Both the position numbers and the translations under genes were made by a program. Shown one piece after another: positions 16,145 to 24,502 of a stretch of DNA of 34,916 nucleotides. Positions within the stretch are counted from its first letter, which is position 1; every line of letters begins with the position of its first letter. The stretch spans positions 1 through 34,916 of the forward strand of contig CAZIZT010000019.1 in assembly GCA_964544085.1 (NCBI GenBank), written 5' to 3'. Source of the DNA: CAZIZT01 sp964544085 (GTDB lineage: Bacteria > Campylobacterota_A > Desulfurellia > Desulfurellales > Hippeaceae). The notes under the pieces were generated by a model. That model did no database searches. It was not told the origin of the DNA and saw only the letters and a list, made by a program, of their open reading frames with translations.

Positions 16145-17104
16145 ATGGAGGATTGCATCAAAAATATCAAAGAAAAAAAGCTTCAGAGGATAGAAGGCGA
16201 GATATTCCTTGTGACCGAGAAGCACCTGCTTAAGGCGCGCAATGGTGATGAATATGTAGGACTGAAACTCAAAGACAGAAGTGGTGTTATAGATGCAAAG
16301 ATCTGGAATAACCTCATCTTCCTTAAGGATCGATTTGATGCCGGTGATTTTGTGAGAGTCTCCGGCGAAAGCAACTATTACAACGACAACTGGCAGATAA
16401 TCATCAAGGATATCGAAAAGGTCAGTGAAGAACAGGTGGACAGAACAAAGCTATTACCCTCATCAAAAAGGGACATCGATCTGATGAAAAAAGAGCTGTT
16501 CACACTGATAAACGGCCTCAAGAACCAGGGATTGAAAAAACTGCTGCTGAGCATCTTCGAGGATAAAGAATTCATGGAAAAGTTCTGCGCAGCTCCAGCG
16601 GGAAAAACAATGCACCACGCATACGTTGGGGGTTTGCTGGAACACACCGTATCGGTAGGCAAACTCGCAAGGCAACTTGCAGAGTATTACGATGATATAG
16701 ACGGCGATTTGCTTGTCAGCTGTGCTCTATTGCACGATATAGGAAAAGCTTATGAGCTGGACACAACCACATTCAACTATACCACCCAGGGCAAACTCAT
16801 AGGCCATGTCGTCTTAAGCTACACCCTGGTGCAGAACAAGCTAAGGGAACTGAAAGTGCTATCCAAAAATCGGGAGCTAAATCTGTTGCATTGCATCTTA
16901 AGCCACCATGGTGAATACGAACACGGCTCTCCAAAAAAGCCAAAGACCAGGGAGGCTGTGCTGTTCAACATGATAGACATGCTGGATTCGAGAATGCAGC
17001 CGGTACTGGATGCTGCGGTGGATAGTCAAACAGGTTGGAGCGAGCTTGTAAAGATCATTGGAAAAAGTATCTATGCACCTAAGAAGGGTAATGAGCTCTT
17101 TTAA
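16145..17104 (+). CDS. YhaM-like 3'-5' exonuclease (OB fold plus HD domain)
   Basis: A 319-residue protein. Residues about 10-95 form an OB fold (EGEIFLVTEK...GLKLKDRSGVIDAKIWN) for nucleic acid binding. Residues about 150-300 form an HD phosphohydrolase with HHAY (157), LLHDIGK (H197, D198), H221, SHHG (254-255) and MIDMLD. This order is that of Bacillus YhaM, a 3'-5' exoribonuclease that also degrades DNA. The ATG at 16145 with GAGGGG five bases upstream is preferred to an upstream TTG. It overlaps tmk by 14 bases. Substrate here is inferred from the family. Confidence 0.88.
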   Translation: MEDCIKNIKEKKLQRIEGEIFLVTEKHLLKARNGDEYVGLKLKDRSGVIDAKIWNNLIFLKDRFDAGDFVRVSGESNYYNDNWQIIIKDIEKVSEEQVDRTKLLPSSKRDIDLMKKELFTLINGLKNQGLKKLLLSIFEDKEFMEKFCAAPAGKTMHHAYVGGLLEHTVSVGKLARQLAEYYDDIDGDLLVSCALLHDIGKAYELDTTTFNYTTQGKLIGHVVLSYTLVQNKLRELKVLSKNRELNLLHCILSHHGEYEHGSPKKPKTREAVLFNMIDMLDSRMQPVLDAAVDSQTGWSELVKIIGKSIYAPKKGNELF

Positions 17105-17693
17105 GTACGTAGCCTTTGAAGGAATCGATGGAGCCGGCAAATCCACACAGGCAAGGATGCTCTACGATTACTTAAAAGCCAGACATGAGAGCGTCTATTT
17201 AACGCGGGAACCCGGAGGCACCATGTCCAGCCTAAGAGAGATACTCCTCCATAAACAACTAACAGCGCGAGCACGGCTATTTCTGTTTCTGGCAGATCGA
17301 GCTCAGAATATAGAGAATGTGATCACAAAACTTCAAAGTGGCCACGTTATAACGGATAGATCGCTATTCTCCACCATAGCCTATCAGGCTTTCGGTTATG
17401 GTCTGGATCTGGATTTTGTTGAGAGGGCAAGCATATTTTCAGCCCATGATAGGCTACCCGATATAACCTTCATACTGGATATTGACTACAACACCATGCT
17501 TATGCGTACAAATAGCCATGATGCCATAGAATCCGAAGGGGAAGAGTTCTATGAACGCGTGCGAGAGGGTTACCGCTACATTGCTACCAACTTTGCCAAT
17601 GTTCACATGATAAACGCAAACAAAAGTAAGGAAGAAATCTTTGAAGAGATAGAGGAGATATGGATAGGCACAGATTCAACGTATATGCTTTAG
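17091..17693 (+). CDS. tmk: Thymidylate kinase
   Basis: Phosphorylates dTMP to dTDP. The 200-residue P-loop kinase has EGIDGAGKST (10-19) and TREPGGT (38-44). The DR motif is VITDRSLFSTIAYQAF, in which DRS replaces the more usual DRY/DRF. The C-terminal lid region is YERVREGY. Upstream in-frame starts exist inside yhaM, but the ATG at 17091 has AAGAAGGG as ribosome site and gives the standard N-terminus. It overlaps holB by 34 bases, a neighbourhood (tmk-holB-ricT) conserved across many bacteria. Confidence 0.95.
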   Translation: MSSFKYVAFEGIDGAGKSTQARMLYDYLKARHESVYLTREPGGTMSSLREILLHKQLTARARLFLFLADRAQNIENVITKLQSGHVITDRSLFSTIAYQAFGYGLDLDFVERASIFSAHDRLPDITFILDIDYNTMLMRTNSHDAIESEGEEFYERVREGYRYIATNFANVHMINANKSKEEIFEEIEEIWIGTDSTYML

Positions 17694-18253
17694 AAAAATC
17701 TACAGCGGAGAAAGCCAGAGCCTTCGCAAGAAAACTCGGTGTGGATGAAAACGAGATATACCTGCTTGAATCACCCACAATGGAGGATATAAGAACACTA
17801 AAGGACGTTGCGTGGATTGCATACGACAAGCCGCGTGCATTTCTGCTTGGTAAGCTGCGTATTGATGCGCAGAATGCGTTACTCAAGCTGCTGGAGGAGC
17901 CACCCGAGAAGGTATACTTCCTGTTGTACGAATGTGACAATCTGCTGGATACAATTCTCTCAAGAGCCCAGAGGGTCAAATTTAAACCGGAATATGAGAC
18001 AGATACTCAGCTACTTGAAGCAATAGAGGCAAACAATGCCAAAGCTGTGCTCCAGAGGATCATAGAGCTACAAGAGATGCCCAAGGAGAATTTAATCAGA
18101 CTCCTCGAGTGGCTTGCAGTGGAGTTATCCAGAAAACGCCTCTATGAAAAGGCTGCACTGATTCATAAACAGCTACCGGGCTTTAGAGAGTTTAACCTGA
18201 ATCAGAAACTGTTTGTCTTTGCTCTTTTCTTCGAGCTTCTGGGAGGAGACTAA
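17660..18253 (+). CDS. holB: Short DNA polymerase III delta'-type clamp-loader subunit
   Basis: A 197-residue protein with the clamp-loader signature DAQNALLKLLEEPPEKVYFLLYECD and the following TILSRAQRVKF, which corresponds to the SRC-like motif. It has no P-loop or zinc-binding module, which in E. coli delta' occupy the N-terminal part. The conserved neighbourhood (tmk upstream, ricT downstream) supports HolB. Delta' does not hydrolyse ATP even in full-length form, so loss of the region may be tolerated. The start ATG has AGAGGAG upstream. Whether it is truly reduced or has lost an N-terminal segment cannot be decided here. Confidence 0.8.
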   Translation: MDRHRFNVYALEKSTAEKARAFARKLGVDENEIYLLESPTMEDIRTLKDVAWIAYDKPRAFLLGKLRIDAQNALLKLLEEPPEKVYFLLYECDNLLDTILSRAQRVKFKPEYETDTQLLEAIEANNAKAVLQRIIELQEMPKENLIRLLEWLAVELSRKRLYEKAALIHKQLPGFREFNLNQKLFVFALFFELLGGD

Positions 18254-19087
18254 ATGAACGTTGCGCTGGTTGAATTCATACATGCAGGCCCACTTTATCC
18301 CTATACATTTGGAGAGGAAGAGTTGCACGTAAACGATAAAGTTGTGGCTGAGTACGAAAGAGGTGTTAATATCGGCAAAGTAATGAAAATAGTGCAAATA
18401 GAGGAGCCCTCAGAGGAGGTGCCATCCATCATTAGAAAAGCAACGCCAGAGGACCTTAAACGCTACGAGGAAAATCTTGAGCTTGCCAGAGATGCTTTTA
18501 AGCGCTGTCGGGAGGAGATAAAGAACTTCGAACTGAACATGAAGCTTGTGAAAGTAGAGTATATGCTTGATAGAAGCAAGATAGTATTTTACTTCGTGGC
18601 GCCCGGCAGAGTGGATTTTAGAGCGCTTGTAAAAAGACTCGCCTATCTGTTTAAAACCCGCATTGAGATGCGTCAGATAGGGGTGAGGGATGAGGCAAGA
18701 CTCCTTGGCGGTCTCGGTTTGTGCGGTGATGAGCTCTGCTGTGCCCGTTTTCTAAGAACATTCAACCCTGTAAGCGTTAAAATGGCAAAGGATCAGAATC
18801 TCAATATAAACGTCAAAAAGATATCCGGAGCATGCGGCAGACTGATGTGCTGCCTCTGGTATGAAGAATACCTCTACGAGGAATTCATGCAGGTTGCACC
18901 TCGTCTTGACTCCTGGGCAAAGGCTGGTGATGTGGAGGGTAAGGTGGTTTATGTAAACCCGATAAAGAAAACCGTTATATTGAAAAACGATGATGGTTTG
19001 ATGATAGAGGTTAATGTCAGCGATATCGAAGAAGTTAAAGAGGAAGGAGTGAAGAAGAACGATGCTGAAGAACAGACAGAGCAGTAA
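18254..19087 (+). CDS. ricT: PSP1-domain protein, RicT/YaaT family
   Basis: A 277-residue PSP1-domain protein, the family of B. subtilis RicT (YaaT), a subunit of an Fe-S complex that affects RNA processing. The conserved cysteines are C157, C162/C163 (LCGDELCC) and C194, C199/C200 (CGRLMCC). The sequence VVAEYERGVNIGKVM near residue 30-45 is the PSP1 core. The C-terminus is charged and probably disordered. Its ATG directly follows the holB stop, with GGGAGGAG upstream. Partners RicA and RicF of sporulating Firmicutes are not visible here, so its role in this lineage is open. Confidence 0.9.
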   Translation: MNVALVEFIHAGPLYPYTFGEEELHVNDKVVAEYERGVNIGKVMKIVQIEEPSEEVPSIIRKATPEDLKRYEENLELARDAFKRCREEIKNFELNMKLVKVEYMLDRSKIVFYFVAPGRVDFRALVKRLAYLFKTRIEMRQIGVRDEARLLGGLGLCGDELCCARFLRTFNPVSVKMAKDQNLNINVKKISGACGRLMCCLWYEEYLYEEFMQVAPRLDSWAKAGDVEGKVVYVNPIKKTVILKNDDGLMIEVNVSDIEEVKEEGVKKNDAEEQTEQ

Positions 19088-20996
19088 CGGGAAATACTAC
19101 TACATAACAACACCGATTTATTATGTAAACGACATACCGCACATCGGCCACTCATACACCACACTTGCAGCGGACACCCTTGCACGCTACAGGAGATTTA
19201 TCGGGGATAAAGTCTTTTTCTTAACCGGCACCGATGAGCACGGACAGAAAATACAGAAAGCTGCCAGGGCGCAGAACCTTCAACCTAAAGAGCTTGCAGA
19301 TAGGGTTGTAGAGAACTTTAAGAGACTGTGGCGAAAGCTGGACATAACCAATGACCACTTCATAAGAACTACGGATGACTACCACATAAAATGCGTTCAG
19401 GTGGCTTTCGAAACACTCTACAAAAAGGGTGACATCTACAAAGGCTACTACGAAGGATGGTACTGTATACCCTGCGAGAGCTACTATTCGGAGCTGGAGA
19501 TAGGTCAGGACCACATCTGTCCAACCTGCGGAAGAAAGGTTGATATGGTGAAAGAGGAGAGTTATTTCTTCAGACTCTCCGCCTATCAGGACAAACTCCT
19601 TGAGTTCTACGAAAAACACCCGAGGTTTGTCATACCCCAGACACGCTACAACGAGATAAAAAGCTTCGTAAAGAGTGGCTTGAAGGACTTAAGCGTAACG
19701 AGAACATCCTTCGACTGGGGCATCCCAGTTCCATTTGATGAGAAACATGTAGTCTATGTCTGGTTCGATGCACTGCTGAACTATATTAGCGCTATCGGAT
19801 ATCCCGATAATCTCGATAGATTCAATACTATCTGGCCAGCGGATGTGCATTTCGTCGGTAAAGATATATTGAGATTCCATGCTGTTTATTGGCCTGCATT
19901 TCTTATGGCTCTTAATCTGCCATTACCAGAGCACGTTGTGGCACACGGCTGGTGGACTGTTGATGGAAAGAAGATGAGCAAGTCACTGGGCAACGTGGTT
20001 GATCCCAACGAAATGATAGAAAAGTATCCAAGGGATGCCTACAGATACTTCCTGTTAAGAAACGTGCCGTTTGGTCTGGATGGAGACTTCTCCGAAAAGG
20101 AGCTGATTGCACGCATAAACTCTGAGCTGGTCAACGATCTGGGTAATCTGGTTAACAGAAGCCTTACAATGGTAGAAAAATACACAAATGGAGAGGTTAA
20201 AAAACCTCAGGAGATTCACGACAGAGAGCTGCAGGAAAAAGCAAAAGCTACAGCCGAGAATGTGGATTCCGCGCTTTACGATTTCCGATTCGACGAGGCA
20301 CTCTCCTCACTGTTTGAGTATGTAAGATCGGTCAACAAGTATATAACCGTGAAGGAACCATGGACATTGAAAAAGGAGCAAAAAAACGAACAGCTACAGG
20401 AGGTGCTCTACAATCTTGTGAGCTCTTTGAAATTTATCGCAGGTTTCATTTCGCCATTTATGCCAGATACGGCACAAAAGATCTGGAAGCAGCTCGGCTT
20501 TGAAAAACCGATAGAAGCGTTTGATCTAAGCTTCTTTACCGATTTCTACTCGGTGGAAACCTTGAAGACAAAAAAGGGTGAGGTGATCTTTAAACGCATA
20601 GACCCGGAAAAGAAAAAGGACCAAAAAACCGATAATTCCGCAAAAGAGAAAGAGATCGTCAGGGAGGATAACCGCATATCTATCGATGAGTTCCTCAAGG
20701 TGGATCTGAGGGTAGCACGGATACTCGAAGCCCAAGAGATTGAAAAATCCAGAAAATTGATTAAACTAAAAATAGACATTGGTGAAGAGCATCCACGGAC
20801 GCTGGTTGCAGGCTTGAAGGAGCACTTTACAGCTGATGAGCTTGTGGGTAGGTATATTATCGTTGTTGCAAATTTAAAGCCCGCAAAGCTTATGGGCATT
20901 GAGTCCAACGGTATGCTCCTTGCGGCAAGGGACGGCGAAAAGCTGGCGTTGCTTACGGTTGACAGAGAGATAAAACCGGGAGCGAAGATTAGCTAA
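19062..20996 (+). CDS. metG: Methionyl-tRNA synthetase with C-terminal tRNA-binding domain
   Basis: A 644-residue class I synthetase that charges tRNA-Met. The HIGH motif is PHIGH (26-30), KMSKS is at 304-308, and the zinc knuckle uses C135, C138, C153 and C156. A C-terminal EMAP II/Trbp111-like domain (about 540-644, SIDEFLKVDLRVARILEAQE) provides extra tRNA affinity and dimerisation. A lysine-rich linker (about 507-535) joins the domains. It overlaps ricT by 26 bases. Its stop lies four bases before a hairpin that precedes the next gene. Confidence 0.97.
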   Translation: MLKNRQSSNGKYYYITTPIYYVNDIPHIGHSYTTLAADTLARYRRFIGDKVFFLTGTDEHGQKIQKAARAQNLQPKELADRVVENFKRLWRKLDITNDHFIRTTDDYHIKCVQVAFETLYKKGDIYKGYYEGWYCIPCESYYSELEIGQDHICPTCGRKVDMVKEESYFFRLSAYQDKLLEFYEKHPRFVIPQTRYNEIKSFVKSGLKDLSVTRTSFDWGIPVPFDEKHVVYVWFDALLNYISAIGYPDNLDRFNTIWPADVHFVGKDILRFHAVYWPAFLMALNLPLPEHVVAHGWWTVDGKKMSKSLGNVVDPNEMIEKYPRDAYRYFLLRNVPFGLDGDFSEKELIARINSELVNDLGNLVNRSLTMVEKYTNGEVKKPQEIHDRELQEKAKATAENVDSALYDFRFDEALSSLFEYVRSVNKYITVKEPWTLKKEQKNEQLQEVLYNLVSSLKFIAGFISPFMPDTAQKIWKQLGFEKPIEAFDLSFFTDFYSVETLKTKKGEVIFKRIDPEKKKDQKTDNSAKEKEIVREDNRISIDEFLKVDLRVARILEAQEIEKSRKLIKLKIDIGEEHPRTLVAGLKEHFTADELVGRYIIVVANLKPAKLMGIESNGMLLAARDGEKLALLTVDREIKPGAKIS

Positions 20997-20999
20997 AAA

Positions 21000-21017
21000 G
21001 CCCGCCTGCGGGAGGGC
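21000..21017 (+). promoter_or_regulatory. Hairpin that includes the Shine-Dalgarno of the downstream orphan gene
   Basis: GCCCGCC (21000-21006) can pair with GGAGGGC (21011-21017) around a TGCG loop, with one A-G mismatch. The 3' arm contains the GGAGGG ribosome site for the GTG at 21022. Folding would hide the site; translating metG through to its stop would bring ribosomes next to it. It resembles a terminator but has no T-tract. Confidence 0.45.
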
Positions 21018-21021
21018 AGCC

Positions 21022-21555
21022 GTGGTGAGCATTAACGGCGACAACCCCATACTCTACTACAAATTGGACCCCGGTGAGTGGGGTTCGAGTGCGCCCGCAA
21101 CAGCCGGGGAGTCCATTGCGAGGGTTGCCTCACACGAATCAGCAAATATACAGAGATTCGAGAACGAAGCAGCAAAGAAGGGATGTTATGTAATAGCCAA
21201 GGATCTTTACTTGAATCTGCAGCAACGTGGCGAGTATCTGGCTGCCACAAGCGGACGCTCATCGGTTCTTACCTACTGCCCCAGGAAAGAGAAATCCAAC
21301 GAGGTCAAAGCCGCGCTGGGCAGCAAAATAGACGCCAAACTAAAACAATACACAAACGATGAAGAACGAATTAAGATGCTTCTTGCATCATCAAAAAACA
21401 GCGCCATTAAAAGCCTTTACAAAAATGATCTTAAAAAAATAGAAAACAGGAAACTGGAGCTTCAGGAGAAAAAATTTCGGCTCTACACTCAGATTACACT
21501 GTTACTCGCTCAGAATCTCGATGTAAATCCATCCCTAATTAACATCCTCATCTAA
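21022..21555 (+). CDS. Unrecognised 177-residue protein with helical C-terminus
   Basis: I do not recognise this family. The N-terminal half has a striking segment, GESIARVASHESANIQRFENEAAKKG (28-53), that looks like a helical, potentially metal- or ligand-contacting motif, followed by YVIAKDLYLNLQQRGEYLAATSGRSSVL, which could form beta strands. The C-terminal half (about 95-177) is charged and predicted to be coiled helix. The start is GTG at 21022 (or GTG at 21025), with the ribosome site inside a hairpin. It is 25 bases behind metG and so probably shares its transcript. It is followed by the amtB regulatory region. Confidence 0.7.
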   Translation: MVSINGDNPILYYKLDPGEWGSSAPATAGESIARVASHESANIQRFENEAAKKGCYVIAKDLYLNLQQRGEYLAATSGRSSVLTYCPRKEKSNEVKAALGSKIDAKLKQYTNDEERIKMLLASSKNSAIKSLYKNDLKKIENRKLELQEKKFRLYTQITLLLAQNLDVNPSLINILI

Positions 21556-21567
21556 CTCTTTTACTGC

Positions 21568-21598
21568 ACAATTTTTGTAATCATATTGACAATTTTGT
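21568..21598 (+). promoter_or_regulatory. Tandem dyad repeats upstream of amtB, candidate activator site
   Basis: Two near-identical dyads, ACAATTTTTGT at 21568 and ACAATTTTGT at 21589, are spaced 21 bases start to start, about two helical turns. They lie about 105-135 bases upstream of the predicted amtB start of transcription, where sigma-54 activators usually bind. The sequence does not match the NtrC consensus, and the A/T-rich composition makes chance similarity possible. Confidence 0.4.
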
Positions 21599-21676
21599 AA
21601 AAGATTCCACCTTGTATCCACCTCGTCAGGCTACTTAGTGTGGGATAAATCCATGTAATTCCTTTCTTTTCAACGA

Positions 21677-21692
21677 CGGCACTCAATATGCT
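21677..21692 (+). promoter_or_regulatory. Candidate sigma-54 (-24/-12) promoter for amtB
   Basis: CGGCAC, five bases, ATGC: the invariant GG (21678-21679) and GC (21690-21691) are ten bases apart, and 8 of the 10 conserved positions of TGGCAC-N5-TTGC match. Transcription would start near 21703, leaving a short leader before the ribosome site at 21713-21719. Ammonium transporter genes are classical sigma-54 targets, which supports the assignment. Confidence 0.6.
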
Positions 21693-21723
21693 ACATTCCC
21701 GTCAAAATGTTGCGGAGGTATGC

Positions 21724-23007
21724 ATGAAGCGTCTGGCACTCATTCTACTACTTCTGCTTGCGCCTGCAGTAGCATTTGCCTCGGGGGGCAACATAGATTC
21801 TGGCGACACAGCCTGGGTACTTGTCTCGGCTGCCCTTGTAATGATGATGACACCAGCTGGCCTTGCAATCTTCTACGGCGGAATGGCACGCAGCAAAAAT
21901 ATGCTCAACTCCATGGGTATGTCTGTTGTCACCTATGCAATTGTCAGTGTTCTATGGGTGATCTATCTGTTCTCGCTGGCCTTTGGTCCTGATGTCTCCG
22001 GCATTATAGGCAACCTAAAATACGCCTTCATGCAGGTCAATATACATACACCAGCATCTGGCACCCACGTTTCAATACTTGCCTTTAGCGCATTTCAACT
22101 GACATTCGCAGCCATTACCCCAGCACTGATCAGCGGATCCGTCATCGAGCGTGTTAAATTCTCATCGTGGGTAATATTCAGCATACTATGGGCAACGTTC
22201 GTTTATGCTCCACTGGCTCACTGGGTGTGGGGGGGTGGCTGGCTCAACAAAATGGGAATTGCAGACTTCGCCGGTGGTCTTGTGGTTGAAACCGCATCGG
22301 GAATAGGTGGTCTGGTTTTTGCCTTGATGATAGGTCCACGCAGGGGCTTTAAAAGGGTTGCAATGCAACCCTCATCGGTTGCCCTTACCATGTTTGGAGC
22401 AGCCATGCTCTGGTTCGGATGGTTTGGATTTAACGCTGGCAGCGCTCTATCTTCCGGAGCTCTGGCCTCAAATGCGTTCCTGACCACAAACACAGCAGGA
22501 GCTATGGGTGCTGTAGCATGGATGATTATGGATTGGTTGATCCATGGCCACCCGACAATGCTTGGCGTAGCTTCAGGCGCTGTTGCAGGACTTGTAGCAA
22601 TTACTCCAGCTGCAGGTTTTGTAAATAACATAGGAGCAGTTGTCATAGGCTTCGTTGCCGGCGTGATAAGCTGGTTTGCAACTGGCTATTTGAAGTACAA
22701 ACTGAGCTACGACGATTCGCTGGATGTCTTCGGTGTACACGGTCTAAATGGCATCTGGGGTATGATAGCAGTTGGTCTATTCGGTGATCCGGCCGTCAAC
22801 TTTGCCAAAGGATTGATATACAGGGGAGGCCATCAAATGTATGTCCAGCTCGTGGGGGTTATCTCGACCATCCTCTTTGTGGCGGCAGGCACATTCGTCG
22901 TTGTAAAAATCACCTCCCTGCTAACACACGGCCTAAGGGTCGATGAGGAAGACGAGATAAAGGGTCTGGACATCGCCGTTCACACGGAGAGAGGCTTCGA
23001 ACTATAG
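21724..23007 (+). CDS. amtB: Ammonium transporter
   Basis: An 11-helix Amt channel of 427 residues that conducts ammonium across the inner membrane. A cleavable signal peptide is likely (MKRLALILLLLLAPAVAFA). The two pore histidines are H166 (APLAHWVW) and H339 (VFGVHGLNG). The family signature DFAGG (181-185) and the pore region WFGWFGFNAGS (230-240) are intact. The C-terminal tail GLRVDEEDEIKGLDIAVHTERGFEL is the GlnK-contact region. The ATG at 21724 with GGAGG upstream is preferred to an earlier ATG that lies inside the promoter. Unusually, no glnB/glnK gene is adjacent. Confidence 0.97.
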   Translation: MKRLALILLLLLAPAVAFASGGNIDSGDTAWVLVSAALVMMMTPAGLAIFYGGMARSKNMLNSMGMSVVTYAIVSVLWVIYLFSLAFGPDVSGIIGNLKYAFMQVNIHTPASGTHVSILAFSAFQLTFAAITPALISGSVIERVKFSSWVIFSILWATFVYAPLAHWVWGGGWLNKMGIADFAGGLVVETASGIGGLVFALMIGPRRGFKRVAMQPSSVALTMFGAAMLWFGWFGFNAGSALSSGALASNAFLTTNTAGAMGAVAWMIMDWLIHGHPTMLGVASGAVAGLVAITPAAGFVNNIGAVVIGFVAGVISWFATGYLKYKLSYDDSLDVFGVHGLNGIWGMIAVGLFGDPAVNFAKGLIYRGGHQMYVQLVGVISTILFVAAGTFVVVKITSLLTHGLRVDEEDEIKGLDIAVHTERGFEL

Positions 23008-23040
23008 GGGCTTTTGTAAAAGGGCCCCCTTTCCCTTCTT
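23007..23040 (+). terminator. Likely terminator after amtB
   Basis: GGGG-CTTTT and AAAAG-GG-CCCC form a stem with a two-base bulge, starting at the stop codon and followed by a pyrimidine-rich tract. It separates amtB from the diguanylate cyclase, which has its own promoter. Confidence 0.6.
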
Positions 23041-23055
23041 TTCTCATCAAATCTG

Positions 23056-23083
23056 TTGACAAGAGACCGCTTTTTTCCATAAT
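23056..23083 (+). promoter_or_regulatory. Sigma-70-type promoter for the diguanylate cyclase-transporter pair
   Basis: TTGACA, a 16-base spacer, then CATAAT, about 40 bases before the start codon. The -35 is consensus and the -10 matches five of six bases. Confidence 0.6.
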
Positions 23084-23128
23084 GCACATGAGTGACATTG
23101 ACACTTAAAAATAAAGGAGCAGATGTGC

Positions 23129-24502
23129 ATGAGAAAAAAGGTGTTTGACAGCATCGTTAAGGAGTCCGCTTTGTACATGTTCTTTTCAGGTATAGCCATG
23201 GGCATACTCTTTTTGCCTATATCCCGTTTCATTCTTGGCTTACCGGCAAGAGAGGTATTCACGCTCTGGTACAGTGCTGTTTCGGTAGGTGCGGGTCTTC
23301 TTGTTAGTGGCATCTCTTTTTTAGTGATCAGGCTCGTAATTATCAAGAAACTCAACAGCTTCTCGGAAAATATAAAACGGATAACCGAAAACATACTCAG
23401 GTACAAAAGGGGCAACATAGAAAGTATAGATGAGTGTGACGATTGTTACATCAGACTCTACTCAAAGGATGTGCTGGGCGAGCTTGCCGGCAGGTATAAC
23501 TCCCTTGTCAGGGTGATACGCTCGCTGTTCTGGCAATACGAAATGATGGATAAGTTCTTTTTGCTTGTAAGTCGCTCGCTCGAGGTCAATGAGCTGGACT
23601 CAAAAACAGCACAGTTCGTTGTAGAAACAACCAATGCACTCGGTGTGGAGATATACCGTCTAAAAAAGGATGGGCAAATCGAGCTTGCTCACGCCAAAAA
23701 CATAAGAACTCACCTGAGTGAAGAAAGGAAAGCCTCCCTAATTGACATCATCGAGGAGGGCAAAATCGTTGATCTGAAAGATAAGGATGTTACTGTTGTT
23801 GAGTTCGGCACTGGAAGCCTGAAACCAGCTGAAGTGATCTATTTCCCTTTCAGGTACGAGGATCTAATGGGAGTGCTTGTAATGTACAACAAGTCCTATC
23901 TCCACTCCGATAAGGTTGTTCTCGTAGAAAGACTGCTCTCAGAGTACGTACTTGCGCTAAAGAGTGCCTTTTCCTATCAGCAGATGCAGCAACTGGCGGC
24001 TTTCGATGAATTAACCGGCCTTTACAACAGGCGATTTGGTATGCAAAGACTGTACGAAGAATACAAACGCGCCAAAAGACTGAAAACAACGCTCTGCGTG
24101 ATAATGTTCGATCTGGATCATTTCAAACACGTAAATGATACCTATGGCCACCAAGCCGGCGACTATCTGCTTTCGGCATTTGCCAGAATACTGAAGGAGA
24201 ACTTCAGGGAAGAGGATGTGGTTATGCGTTACGGTGGCGAGGAGTTTCTATGTGCACTGAACAACACAAGGGAGGAAAACTCATGCCAGAGGGCGGACGA
24301 TCTGAGGAGAAAGGTCGAGGAAACGCAATTCGTCTGGAGAGGCAATGTGCTGAAGATCACCGTATCATGCGGGATAGCAGGTGTCAAACCGGACGAGGAG
24401 AATAAAACGCTCAGCGATCTTATAAAAGAGGCTGATGAGCGTCTCTATGTGGCTAAAAACTCCGGCAGAAACAGGTGTATAGGCACATGTCTGACTGGTT
24501 AG
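23129..24502 (+). CDS. Membrane-bound diguanylate cyclase (GGDEF protein)
   Basis: A 457-residue inner-membrane protein. Two membrane segments (about 14-36 and 46-72) flank a short loop, so it has almost no periplasmic sensor. A HAMP-like linker (about 73-125) and a GAF-like region (about 140-285) follow. The GGDEF domain occupies about 290-450: GGEEF at 369-373 is the active site, and REED at 360-363 is an intact inhibitory I-site, so product inhibition by c-di-GMP is expected. It should make c-di-GMP from GTP. The ATG at 23129 has better ribosome-site spacing (AAAGGAG, nine bases) than that at 23123. It overlaps the transporter gene downstream. Confidence 0.92.
   Translation: MRKKVFDSIVKESALYMFFSGIAMGILFLPISRFILGLPAREVFTLWYSAVSVGAGLLVSGISFLVIRLVIIKKLNSFSENIKRITENILRYKRGNIESIDECDDCYIRLYSKDVLGELAGRYNSLVRVIRSLFWQYEMMDKFFLLVSRSLEVNELDSKTAQFVVETTNALGVEIYRLKKDGQIELAHAKNIRTHLSEERKASLIDIIEEGKIVDLKDKDVTVVEFGTGSLKPAEVIYFPFRYEDLMGVLVMYNKSYLHSDKVVLVERLLSEYVLALKSAFSYQQMQQLAAFDELTGLYNRRFGMQRLYEEYKRAKRLKTTLCVIMFDLDHFKHVNDTYGHQAGDYLLSAFARILKENFREEDVVMRYGGEEFLCALNNTREENSCQRADDLRRKVEETQFVWRGNVLKITVSCGIAGVKPDEENKTLSDLIKEADERLYVAKNSGRNRCIGTCLTG

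Noticed and set aside
21586..21617. TTGACA with TTGTAT downstream as a sigma-70 promoter for amtB
   Set aside because: The spacer is 20 bases and the start would be far from amtB; the sigma-54 element closer to the gene fits better. It could still contribute.
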